Position numbers and translations under genes: made by a program. A stretch of 64,000 nucleotides of DNA from Prosthecodimorpha hirschii. Lineage in GTDB: Bacteria > Pseudomonadota > Alphaproteobacteria > Rhizobiales > Ancalomicrobiaceae. Below are positions 25,876 through 33,854 of the stretch, piece by piece. The stretch is taken from NCBI RefSeq assembly GCF_001305515.1, contig NZ_LJYW01000001.1:5546025-5610024 (forward strand). Reading direction: 5' to 3'. How positions within the stretch are numbered: the stretch's first letter is position 1; every line of letters starts with the position of its first letter. A model generated the notes under the pieces. That model was not told the DNA's origin. It made no database searches and saw only the letters and a program-made list of their open reading frames with translations.

Positions 25876-27366
25876 ATGAAGACCTATCAGCTCTATATCG
25901 ACGGCCGCTTCGTGGATGCCGAGGGCGGCCGGACCTTCGAGACCGTCGATCCCTATCGCGGCGAGGTCTGGGCCCATGTCGCCCATGCGGGCGCGGCCGA
26001 TGTCGACCGGGCGGTCCAGGCCGCCGACGCGGCGCGGCGCGGCGAATGGGGCCGCATGTCGGCCTCGAAGCGCGGCCGGCTCCTGATGCGGCTCGCCGAC
26101 CTGATCGAGGCCGAGGCGCCGCGGCTTGCCGAGATCGAGGTGCGCGACAACGGCAAGCTCTATGCCGAAATGTCCGGCCAGACCCGCTACATCGCGGAAT
26201 GGTATCGCTATTTCGGCGGCCTGGCGGACAAGATCGAGGGCGCCGTGATCCCGTCGGACAAGGCCGACGTGCTCAACTTCACCCGCCTGGAGCCGGTCGG
26301 CGTGGTGGCCATGATCACGGCCTGGAACTCGCCCCTCATGCTCCTGACCTGGAAGCTCGCCGCCGCGCTGGCGGCCGGCTGCACGGCGGTGATCAAGCCG
26401 TCCGAGTTCACCTCGGCCTCGACCTTGGAATTCATGCCGCTGTTCGAGCAGGCCGGCTTCCCGCCGGGCGTCGTCAACACGGTGACCGGGTTCGGGGCGG
26501 ATACCGGCGCGGCGCTGGTCTCCCACGACAAGGTCGCCAAGGTCGCCTTCACGGGCTCGGATGCGACGGGACAGAAGATCTACGAGATGGCCGCGCGCGG
26601 CATGAAGCAGGTCTCGCTCGAACTCGGCGGCAAGTCGCCCAACATCGTGTTTGAGGATGCCGACCTGGAGGCCGCCGTGATGGGGGCGATCTCGGGCATC
26701 TTCGCCGCCACCGGCCAGACCTGCATCGCCGGCTCGCGCCTGCTGCTGCAGCGCTCGATCCACGACCGCTTCATGGAGCGCCTGATCGAGGTCGCCCGTT
26801 CGGCCCGGATCGGCGATCCGATGAGCCCGGATACCCATGTCGGCCCGGTCACCACGCCGCCGCAATACCGCAAGGTGCTCGACTATATCGAGATCGCCAA
26901 GCAGGAGGGCGCGCGCTGCGTCTTCGGCGGCAAGCCCTATACGGGCGAGGGCGCCTGGGTCGAAGGGCGCACGGGCGGCCAGTTCGTCGAGCCGACCATC
27001 TTCACCGAGGTGCGCAACGATATGCGCATCGCGCAAGAAGAAGTGTTCGGGCCGGTGCTCGCCGTCATCCCGTTCGACGACGAGGCCGATGCGATCCGCA
27101 TCGCCAACGACGTGAAGTTCGGCCTCGCCGCCGGCGTCTGGACCCGCGATCTCGGCCGCGCCGTGCGGCTGTCCGAGCGGCTCGAGGTCGGCATGGTCTG
27201 GGTCAATACCTACCGGATGGTCAGCTACACGTCGCCCTTCGGCGGCGTGAAGCGCTCCGGCATCGGCCGCGAGAGCGGCATGGAGTCGATCCGGGAATGG
27301 CTGCACGTCAAGTCGGTCTGGTTCGCCGCCTCGTCGAGCGTCGCCAATCCCTTCATCATGCGTTGA
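25876..27366 (+). CDS. aldehyde dehydrogenase (NAD(P)+)
   Basis: 496-residue aldehyde dehydrogenase of standard length. General-base Glu249 in ELGGKSPN, catalytic Cys283 in GQTCIAG, and the cofactor-binding TAWNSPLMLLTWKLAAAL and FTGSDATGQ segments. C-terminal SPFGGVKRSGIGRE motif is intact. ATG at 25876, 5 nt after the CoA-transferase stop. It oxidises an aldehyde to the carboxylate, which the neighbouring class III transferase could then charge with CoA. The alcohol dehydrogenase at 4980-6023 would be a natural supplier of the aldehyde, but the two are in different operons. Confidence 0.95.
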   Translation: MKTYQLYIDGRFVDAEGGRTFETVDPYRGEVWAHVAHAGAADVDRAVQAADAARRGEWGRMSASKRGRLLMRLADLIEAEAPRLAEIEVRDNGKLYAEMSGQTRYIAEWYRYFGGLADKIEGAVIPSDKADVLNFTRLEPVGVVAMITAWNSPLMLLTWKLAAALAAGCTAVIKPSEFTSASTLEFMPLFEQAGFPPGVVNTVTGFGADTGAALVSHDKVAKVAFTGSDATGQKIYEMAARGMKQVSLELGGKSPNIVFEDADLEAAVMGAISGIFAATGQTCIAGSRLLLQRSIHDRFMERLIEVARSARIGDPMSPDTHVGPVTTPPQYRKVLDYIEIAKQEGARCVFGGKPYTGEGAWVEGRTGGQFVEPTIFTEVRNDMRIAQEEVFGPVLAVIPFDDEADAIRIANDVKFGLAAGVWTRDLGRAVRLSERLEVGMVWVNTYRMVSYTSPFGGVKRSGIGRESGMESIREWLHVKSVWFAASSSVANPFIMR

Positions 27367-27394
27367 AGACAACAGAAATCAGGGAGGAACAGTC

Positions 27395-27778
27395 ATGGAT
27401 CAGGCCACCTACGAGAAGGGTCTCGCCATCCGCACCGCGGTGCTCGGCAAGGACTATGTCGAGAATGCCATCAAGACGGCGGACGACTTCAATCGGCCGC
27501 TGCAGGAACTGGTCACCGAATATTGCTGGGGCGCGGTCTGGGGCCGCGACGGCCTCGACCGCAAGACGCGCAGCTTCCTCAACCTGGCGATGCTGTCGGC
27601 GCTCAACCGGCCGCACGAGATCGAAGTCCACGTCAAGGGTGCGCTCAACAACGGGCTGTCGCGGGCCGAGATCTGCGAAGTCTTCCTGCAGGTCGCGATC
27701 TATTGCGGCGTGCCGGCGGCGGTCGATTCCTTCCGCATCGCGCGCAAGGTCTTCGCCGAGATCGACGGCAAGAAGTGA
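27395..27778 (+). CDS. carboxymuconolactone decarboxylase family protein
   Basis: 127-residue all-helical protein of the 4-carboxymuconolactone decarboxylase (PcaC-like) branch. The core pattern is present: RSFLNLAMLSALNRPHEIEVHVKGALNNG and QVAIYCGVPAA. The CxxC of AhpD-type peroxidase members is absent, favouring a lyase or decarboxylase role. Ribosome-binding site GGGAGGAAC precedes the ATG at 27395, 28 nt after the aldehyde dehydrogenase. No other beta-ketoadipate genes are nearby, so it probably acts on a different lactone or beta-keto acid in this pathway. Confidence 0.88.
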   Translation: MDQATYEKGLAIRTAVLGKDYVENAIKTADDFNRPLQELVTEYCWGAVWGRDGLDRKTRSFLNLAMLSALNRPHEIEVHVKGALNNGLSRAEICEVFLQVAIYCGVPAAVDSFRIARKVFAEIDGKK

Positions 27779-27803
27779 GCGGACGCGGGGAGGGAACAGC
27801 ATC

Positions 27804-28700
27804 ATGGCGCACGAGATCGGCTTCATCGGCCTCGGCAATATGGGTACGCCGATGGTCCGGCGTCTCATCGCCGCCGGCCACCGTCTGATCGTCACCGACG
27901 TCCGGCCGGAGACCGCCCGGGCGCTGGAGGCCGAGGGCGCGCGCGCCGTCGGCTCGGCCAAGGAGGTCGCCGACGCGGCCGAGACCGTGATGGTCTCGCT
28001 GCCCTTCCCGAAGGTGGTCGAGGAGGTCGCCGCGGCGGTCGCGGAGGGCTCCCGCGTGCGCCGCTTTGTCGACCTGTCGACGACCGGCTCGATCACCTCG
28101 CAGCGCGTGGCGGCGATGCTCGCCACCAAGGGCATCGTCCATCTCGACAGCCCGGTCTCCGGCGGCATCGCCGGGGCCGTCAACGGCACGCTCGCCGTGA
28201 TGGTGTCGGGTCCGCGCGCCGACTACGACCTGATCCAGGACGCGCTCGGCCAGATCGGCAAGCTGTTCTTCATCGGCGAGAAGACCGGCATCGCCCAGAC
28301 CATGAAGCTCGCCAACAACCTCCTGTCCGCGACCGCCCTGGCGGCGACCTCGGAGGCGGTCGTGATGGGCGTCAAGGCCGGCATCGACCCGGCCGTGATG
28401 ATCGACGTGATCAATACCGGCTCGGGCCGCAATTCGGCCTCGCAGGACAAGTTCCCGCGCTCGATCCTGCCGCGCACCTTCGATTTCGGCTTCGCGACCG
28501 GGCTCCTCTACAAGGACCTCAAGCTCTGCATGGAGGAGGCCGAGGCGCTCGGCACGCAGATGTGGGTCGGCATGGCGGTCAAGCAGATGTACCAGCTCTG
28601 CAACAACCTGCATGGCGCGGGCTCGGACTTCACCGAGATCGTCAAGGTGCCGGAGGCCTGGGCGGGCGTCGAGGTCGGCCCGGTGCCGAAGAAGGGCTGA
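27804..28700 (+). CDS. NAD(P)-dependent beta-hydroxyacid dehydrogenase (HIBADH family)
   Basis: 298 residues of the 3-hydroxyisobutyrate / tartronate semialdehyde reductase family. Rossmann motif GLGNMGTPM at the N-terminus, substrate-binding DSPVSGG, and the catalytic lysine in QTMKLANNLL (Lys168). ATG at 27804 preceded by GGGGAGGGAAC; a longer frame from 27297 is a shadow. It interconverts a beta-hydroxy acid and a semialdehyde or keto acid. In the operon it lies between the decarboxylase-like protein and a hydrolase. Exact substrate not assignable. Confidence 0.92.
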   Translation: MAHEIGFIGLGNMGTPMVRRLIAAGHRLIVTDVRPETARALEAEGARAVGSAKEVADAAETVMVSLPFPKVVEEVAAAVAEGSRVRRFVDLSTTGSITSQRVAAMLATKGIVHLDSPVSGGIAGAVNGTLAVMVSGPRADYDLIQDALGQIGKLFFIGEKTGIAQTMKLANNLLSATALAATSEAVVMGVKAGIDPAVMIDVINTGSGRNSASQDKFPRSILPRTFDFGFATGLLYKDLKLCMEEAEALGTQMWVGMAVKQMYQLCNNLHGAGSDFTEIVKVPEAWAGVEVGPVPKKG

Positions 28701-28707
28701 ACGGGCC

Positions 28708-29505
28708 ATGCGCGACGACCAGTACCGCATCCACATGATCCGCTATGCCCGCTCGGACCGGAACCGGCCGGCCAACTTCTTCGGCGGCGATCCGCACGAC
28801 ACGCCGATGCCGATCGACTATTTCGTCTGGGTACTCTCCAACGGTGCCCGCACGATCGTGGTCGATACCGGCTTCGACGAGGCGGTCGGGCGGCGCCGGC
28901 AGCGGGAGACGATCCACCCGGTCGGGGAGGGGTTCCGCGCGATCGGGCTCGATCCCGGCACGGTCTCCGACGTGATCGTGACGCACATGCATTACGACCA
29001 TGCCGGCAACCACGACCTCCTGACGGGCGCACGCTACCACGTGCAGGATTGCGAGATGGCCTATGTCACCGGCCGCTGCATGTGCCACCACCTGCTGCGC
29101 CACCCCTTCGAGGAGGAGGACGTGGTCGCCATGGTGCGCAAGGTCTATCAGGGCCGGGTCGAGTTCCACGACGGCACCGGCACGGTCGCGCCGGGCGTCA
29201 CCGTCCACAAGGTCGGCGGCCATTCGCGCGGGCTGCAGATCGTCCGCGTCGAGACCGAGCGTGGCCCCGTCGTGCTCGCCTCGGATGCCTCGCACTATTA
29301 CGAGCATATCGAGAACGACCGCGCCTTCTCGGTGCTGGTCGATCTCTCCGAACTGCTCGAGGGCTACCGCACCATCCGCAAGCTCGCCCCGAGCATGAAG
29401 CATGTCGTGCCCGGCCACGATCCGGCGGTGTTCGACCGCTACCCCGCCGCCGGCCCCGGCCTCGAAGGCTGGGCGATCCGGGTCGACCTGGAGCCGAACC
29501 GGTAG
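28708..29505 (+). CDS. metallo-beta-lactamase-fold hydrolase (N-acyl homoserine lactonase-like)
   Basis: 265 residues with the dinuclear zinc motif HMHYDH (His93, His95, Asp97, His98), a second His in GGHSRG, the bridging Asp in ASDASHYYEH, and the last His in VPGHDP. Architecture and size match the AHL-lactonase-like subgroup of the metallo-beta-lactamase fold, which opens lactones. Because it ends a catabolic operon directly behind a hydroxyacid dehydrogenase, opening a pathway lactone is at least as likely as quorum quenching. ATG at 28708, 7 nt after the previous stop. Confidence 0.88.
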   Translation: MRDDQYRIHMIRYARSDRNRPANFFGGDPHDTPMPIDYFVWVLSNGARTIVVDTGFDEAVGRRRQRETIHPVGEGFRAIGLDPGTVSDVIVTHMHYDHAGNHDLLTGARYHVQDCEMAYVTGRCMCHHLLRHPFEEEDVVAMVRKVYQGRVEFHDGTGTVAPGVTVHKVGGHSRGLQIVRVETERGPVVLASDASHYYEHIENDRAFSVLVDLSELLEGYRTIRKLAPSMKHVVPGHDPAVFDRYPAAGPGLEGWAIRVDLEPNR

Positions 29506-29546
29506 CCCCTCGGATCGCCGGCTAACGCCCGGTCTGGGATGTGACA

Positions 29547-29580
29547 AGCGGCGGGGCGCCGGTCGGGCCGTCCCGCCGCT
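29547..29580. terminator. hairpin between convergent genes
   Basis: AGCGGCGGG (29547-29555) and CCCGCCGCT (29572-29580) form a 9-bp perfect stem with a 16-nt GC-rich loop, in the 95-bp gap between the end of the catabolic operon and the aminotransferase gene. No U-tract. Confidence 0.45.
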
Positions 29581-29600
29581 CGCTGGACTCGGACGCGGCG

Positions 29601-30467
29601 TCAGGAATGGGCGAAGTCCCAATAGAGCTGGCGGGCCTTCCGGCAGAAGGGGCCGGGCTGCAGTTCGCGGTCGTCGATGCGCACGATCGGGGACACCTTG
29701 GCGAAATTACCGGAGGTGAAGATCTCGTCGGCGGCCTGGAAGTCGGCATAGGCGAGGCTGGTTTCCACGACCGTCACGCCGGCGGCGCGCAGGAGCCCGA
29801 TGACGCGGTCGCGGGTGATGCCGGACAGGAAGGTGCCGTTCGGGGCCGGCGTGTAGACGACGCCGTCGCGGGCCATGAAGACGTTGGAATTGGCCGTCTC
29901 GGCGATGTTGCCGAGCATGTCGCGCAAGAGGCAGTTGGTGAAGCCGCGGGCGTCTGCCTCCATCAGCGCGCGGGCATTGTTCGGATAGAGGCAGCCGGCC
30001 TTGGCGTCGACGGTGGCGCATTCGGCGGTCGGGCGGCGATAGGGCGAGAGCGTGACCGAGGCGCCGGCCGGCGCCGGCATCGGGCTCTCGTAGATCGAGA
30101 GCGCCCAGTCGGTCGTCTCGGGATCGAAGCGGACGCCGCCGCCATAGCCGTTCTCGGCCCAGTACATCGGCCGGATATAGAGCTCCGGCTTCGGCCCGAA
30201 CTTGGCGATGCCCTCGCGGGCGAGCGTCATCCAGGCCTCGACCGAGACCACCGGCTTCAGGCGGAAATTGCTGGCCGATCGGTTGACCCGCTCGAAATGG
30301 CGATCGAGATCCGGGGTCACGCCCTCGAAGGCGCGGGCGCCGTCGAACACGGTCGAGCCGAGCCAGGCGCCGTGGGTGCGCGGTCCCATGATGCGCACAT
30401 TGCCTTCGTGCCAGGCATCCTCGAAGAAGGTCCAGGTGCGGGAATAGGCGATATTCTTGTTGCCCAT
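29601..30467 (-). CDS. class IV aminotransferase (branched-chain type)
   Basis: 288-residue fold-type IV PLP enzyme, family of branched-chain aminotransferase and D-amino acid aminotransferase. PLP lysine is Lys156 in VDAKAGCLYPNN, and the conserved Glu is in GNIAETANSNVF, followed by FLSGITRDRVI. The N-terminus (WTFFEDAWHEG, then GSTVFDGARAFEG) matches the BCAT-like group common in alphaproteobacteria, which omit the last glycine-rich extension of IlvE. ATG at 30467 is supported by similarity rather than by a strong ribosome-binding site. Monocistronic, minus strand. Likely transfers amino groups between branched-chain amino acids and 2-oxoglutarate. Confidence 0.9.
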   Translation of the reverse strand: MGNKNIAYSRTWTFFEDAWHEGNVRIMGPRTHGAWLGSTVFDGARAFEGVTPDLDRHFERVNRSASNFRLKPVVSVEAWMTLAREGIAKFGPKPELYIRPMYWAENGYGGGVRFDPETTDWALSIYESPMPAPAGASVTLSPYRRPTAECATVDAKAGCLYPNNARALMEADARGFTNCLLRDMLGNIAETANSNVFMARDGVVYTPAPNGTFLSGITRDRVIGLLRAAGVTVVETSLAYADFQAADEIFTSGNFAKVSPIVRIDDRELQPGPFCRKARQLYWDFAHS

Positions 30468-30651
30468 GGCGGGGGTCCTGTCTCGGGTCGTTCGGCCGGC
30501 GATCCTGCCCGAGACAGTTGAGGATTCCGTTTCCGCGCCGGGCAGCGGGCCGCCGGGACGGTCGCGCGGGAACCTCGCCTTAACGGCGGCCATGCTCGGC
30601 TGGCGCGGTCGGAGCCGCCGCTGCACCGGCACGCCTCCCGGAGCCCCGCCG

Positions 30652-31587
30652 ATGCCGCTCGATCCCCGCGCCGCCCGCTTTCTCGACATGGCCGCCGCCG
30701 GCCGGGCGGAGCCGCGCGAACGCACGATCGCCGAGCGCCGCGCCGGGCTCGCCAAGCTGATGGCTTTCGCGCGCGCCGACCGCATGGGCCCGCCCGGCCG
30801 TGACCTGGCGCTGGCGGGACCCGCCGGGCCGGTCCCGGCGCGGCTCTACGGCCCCGGTGCCGCCTCGGCGGATGAGGTCCTGCCGGGGATGGTCTTCTTC
30901 CATGGCGGCGGCCTGGTCGCCGGCAGCATCGAGACCCATGACGTCATCGCCCGGGCACTCGCCGAGGCGTGCGGCTGCCGGCTGGTCTCGGTCGACTACC
31001 GGCTCGCCCCGGAACACCGCTATCCGGCCGCCGCCGAGGATGCCGAGGCGGCGCTGAGGGCGATCTACGCGATGGCGTCGGATCTCGCGATCGATCCCGA
31101 GCGGATCGGGCTCGTCGGCGAATCCGGTGGCGCGGCGCTGGCCGTCGGGGTCGCGGTGGCGGCGTGCTCGGCGGGGCCGCGCATTGCCCTGATGGGCCTG
31201 ATCTGCCCGGTGCTCGATTGCGGCGGCGAAAGCGCCTCGCGGATCGAATTCGCCGAGGGCTTCCTGATCGACCGGGCGACCTTGGAGGCCGATCTCGCCG
31301 ATCTCCTGCCGCCCGGCTTCGATCCGGCCGACCCACGCCTGTCGCCGCTCCGGCTCCCCGATCTCTCCGGCCTGCCGCCGGCTGTCATCCACACCGCCGA
31401 ATGCGATCCGCTGCGCGACGAGGGCGAGGCCTTCGCGGCCCGGCTGGCCGCGGCCGGCGTGCCCGTGACGCTGCAGCGCCATGACGGCATGGTGCACAAT
31501 TTCCATGCGCTCGGGTCGGTGCTGCCGCAGGGCCGCGCCGCGCTCGACGCCATGGGGGTGGCGTTCGGGGCGATGCTCAGGGGATAG
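30652..31587 (+). CDS. alpha/beta hydrolase (hormone-sensitive lipase family esterase)
   Basis: 311-residue esterase of the HSL family (bacterial family IV). Oxyanion-hole motif HGGG starts at His84. Nucleophile Ser158 is in GESGG, a variant of the usual GDSAG. Catalytic Asp252 is in ECDPLRDEG and His282 in GMVHNFHAL. ATG at 30652 with CCCGGAG 8 nt upstream; the open frame extends to 30457 without such a site. No signal peptide, so cytoplasmic. Acts on short-chain esters. Monocistronic. Confidence 0.9.
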   Translation: MPLDPRAARFLDMAAAGRAEPRERTIAERRAGLAKLMAFARADRMGPPGRDLALAGPAGPVPARLYGPGAASADEVLPGMVFFHGGGLVAGSIETHDVIARALAEACGCRLVSVDYRLAPEHRYPAAAEDAEAALRAIYAMASDLAIDPERIGLVGESGGAALAVGVAVAACSAGPRIALMGLICPVLDCGGESASRIEFAEGFLIDRATLEADLADLLPPGFDPADPRLSPLRLPDLSGLPPAVIHTAECDPLRDEGEAFAARLAAAGVPVTLQRHDGMVHNFHALGSVLPQGRAALDAMGVAFGAMLRG

Positions 31588-31699
31588 CGAACCGCCGGAC
31601 CGGGCGCGGCCGGGGAGAATGGCCGGGGCGGACGGACCGGGCGGTCCCGGCAGCGGGGGGCGGACCCGCCGTCGGGCCGGTATCCGGCCCGGATTGGCC

Positions 31700-33601
31700 T
31701 CACAGCCGGATGCGTCCCTCGACGATGGCGCGGTGGCGGTCGGCATCGAGCGGCCGGTAGGCCCCGGTGGCCGGATCGTCGACGAACAGGGGATCGGGGA
31801 TCGCGGCCGGGTCGAAGCCGTCGCGCACGAGGTCCTGCTTCTTCTGCTTGAAGGTCTCGGTCAGGGCGAGGCCGGTCGCGAGGCGCAGGAACAGCGGCCG
31901 CGCATAGGCGGGCAGGGTGCCGGCCAGATGCCGGTGCAGGGCGCCGAGGTCGAAGCCCGGCTCGGTGACCAGCGTGGCCATGCCGGCCCGCCCGTCCGCG
32001 CCCGGCACCGCGACGCCGTAGACGGTCGCGTCGACGACGCCCGGCACGGCCGCGATGGCCGCGGCGACCTCGGCGGTCGCGACATTCTCGCCCTTCCAGC
32101 GGAAGGTGTCGCCGATCCGGTCGACGAAATACCAGAAGCCCTTCTCGTCGATGCGCATCAGGTCGCCGGTGCGGAACCAGGCGTCGCCGGGGGCGAACAC
32201 GTCGCGCAGCACCTTGCGCTCGGTCTCCTCCGGGCTGGTATAGCCCTCGAAGCGCCCGCCGCCGGCCGCCGTCGCGATCCGCCCGAGCGCCTCGCCGGCC
32301 TCGCCGCGCGCCGCCTTGAGGCACAGCCCGTCCGGACCGCGCAGCGGGAGGCCGGCGTCGGGATCGAAGCGGACGATCGCGGCCGGGAAGCGGTGGCTCA
32401 GGAAGGGCGGGATGCGCCCGATCGCGCCCGGCCGGCCCTCGACGTTGAAGAGCGAGAAGTTGCCCTCGGTGGCGGCGTAGAATTCCAGGATGTCGGGAAT
32501 GCCGAACCGGGCCTGGAACGGTTCCCAGACATCGCCGCGCAGGCCGTTGCCGCAGGCGAGCCGCAGCCGGTGGCGCCGCTCGTCGGGATGCGGCGGCGCC
32601 TTCAGGAGATAGCGGCAGAGCTCGCCGATATATTGGAAGAGGGTGCAGTCGTGGCGCACCACGTCGGCCCAGAAGCGGCTCGCCGAGAACTTCTCGGCCA
32701 GCACCACCGATCCGCCCGACACCAGCATGCTGGCGGTGGCAACCACGCCGCCGACGCTGTGATGGATCGGCAGGCAGTCGTAGAGCCGGTCGTCCGGGGT
32801 CGCGGCGGAGAGCCCCGCAAACCAATGGCCCCAGCTCAGGATCCGATGGTGCGAGACATGGGCCGCCTTGGGCAGGCCGGTCGTGCCGGAGGTGTAGATC
32901 AGAAGCGCCCGGTCGTGCACGCCGACCGGCCGGCGCTCATGCGGCGCCAGCGGATCGCCCGGCAGACGGTCGAGCACGACGGCGAGGTCGTCGCGGTCGC
33001 CGCCGAAGATCCAGAGCCGCGGCGCCGGGGCAAGCCCGGCGATCGCCTCGGCGACGGGCGCGGCGAAGGGGGCCTCCGCGATCACATGCGCCGGCGCCGC
33101 GACGTTCAGCGCATGGGCGAGCGATGCTCCGGCAAGCTGCGTGTTGACCAGCGCCACCAGGCCGCCGACCGTCGTGATCCCGATCCAGGCGGCGAGGTAG
33201 TCCGGCCGTGTCGACATGACCAGCGCGACCCGGTCGCCCGGCGCGATGCCGGCTTGCAGCGCCCAGCGGGCATAGCGGGCGACCCGCGCCGACAGATCCG
33301 CATAGGTGAAGGTCTCGGTCTCGGAGATCAGCGCCGGGCGCGTGCCGTCGGCGGCGGCGCGGTCGGCGATCGCGTCCGCCAGCAGCCGCTCGGGCGCCGC
33401 ATCGATCGCCGCGACCCGCTCGATCGCCATCAACCAGCGCTTCGACGGGGACGGCAGGGCGGACAGCGGCGCGACGGAAGGTGGTGTCGTTGGTGCAGGC
33501 GTCGCCGGGGCGGACGGCGCGGGGGCGGTCGCGTCCGCACGCGAATGCTCCGCGGCGTCCGGCCTCGGCATGGCGGCGATCGGGCTTGCAGACTGGGGCA
33601 T
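31700..33601 (-). CDS. long/very-long-chain acyl-CoA synthetase (FATP type)
   Basis: 633-residue AMP-forming acyl-CoA synthetase. The P-loop-like motif YTSGTTGLPKAAHVSHHRI and the FATP/VLACS-type regions FYAATEGNFSLFN and WFRTGDLMRIDEKGFWYFVDRIGDTFRWKGENV mark it as a member of the fatty-acid-transport-protein branch. The first ~55 residues are a low-complexity Ala/Pro-rich extension, so the true start may be a later methionine (MAIERV, near residue 58). It activates fatty acids to acyl-CoA at the membrane or in the cytosol. Monocistronic, convergent with the esterase. Confidence 0.9.
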   Translation of the reverse strand: MPQSASPIAAMPRPDAAEHSRADATAPAPSAPATPAPTTPPSVAPLSALPSPSKRWLMAIERVAAIDAAPERLLADAIADRAAADGTRPALISETETFTYADLSARVARYARWALQAGIAPGDRVALVMSTRPDYLAAWIGITTVGGLVALVNTQLAGASLAHALNVAAPAHVIAEAPFAAPVAEAIAGLAPAPRLWIFGGDRDDLAVVLDRLPGDPLAPHERRPVGVHDRALLIYTSGTTGLPKAAHVSHHRILSWGHWFAGLSAATPDDRLYDCLPIHHSVGGVVATASMLVSGGSVVLAEKFSASRFWADVVRHDCTLFQYIGELCRYLLKAPPHPDERRHRLRLACGNGLRGDVWEPFQARFGIPDILEFYAATEGNFSLFNVEGRPGAIGRIPPFLSHRFPAAIVRFDPDAGLPLRGPDGLCLKAARGEAGEALGRIATAAGGGRFEGYTSPEETERKVLRDVFAPGDAWFRTGDLMRIDEKGFWYFVDRIGDTFRWKGENVATAEVAAAIAAVPGVVDATVYGVAVPGADGRAGMATLVTEPGFDLGALHRHLAGTLPAYARPLFLRLATGLALTETFKQKKQDLVRDGFDPAAIPDPLFVDDPATGAYRPLDADRHRAIVEGRIRL

Positions 33602-33854
33602 GCGGCGGCCGTCCCGGGTGACAGACAGGGCGTGAAGTCACGCTCCCCGACATACCCCGATACCCGTTGCGGCGCGCTGAACGAGCATGGTGAACGGCCC
33701 GCCAATCCCGGCAAGATCAGATCGGCCTTGGTTCATCGTTAGGGTTAAAAATCGTTTGGTTTTGCGGCTTCATTTCCGGTTTAAGGCCCTGCGCGTAGGT
33801 TTGCTTCGAACAGGCGGCGAGCATTTGCGGCGCTCGCGGCCGACGAGGATCATC
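33602..33854. promoter_or_regulatory. promoter region of the metY operon
   Basis: 253-bp divergent spacer. The stretch 33727-33785 (GTTCATCGTTAGGGTTAAAAATCGTTTGGTT and onward) is much more AT-rich than its surroundings and probably holds the metY promoter. I looked for a SAM-II or other S-adenosylmethionine riboswitch, common before met genes in this class, and did not find its conserved core. Confidence 0.45.

Noticed and set aside
28708..29505. Quorum-quenching AHL lactonase as a firm call
   Set aside because: The zinc motif is shared by many lactone hydrolases, and operon context points to catabolism, so only the fold-level name is given.
33602..33854. SAM-responsive riboswitch before metY
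   Set aside because: The conserved SAM-II core and its pseudoknot partners are not present. The AT-rich patch is better explained as a promoter.
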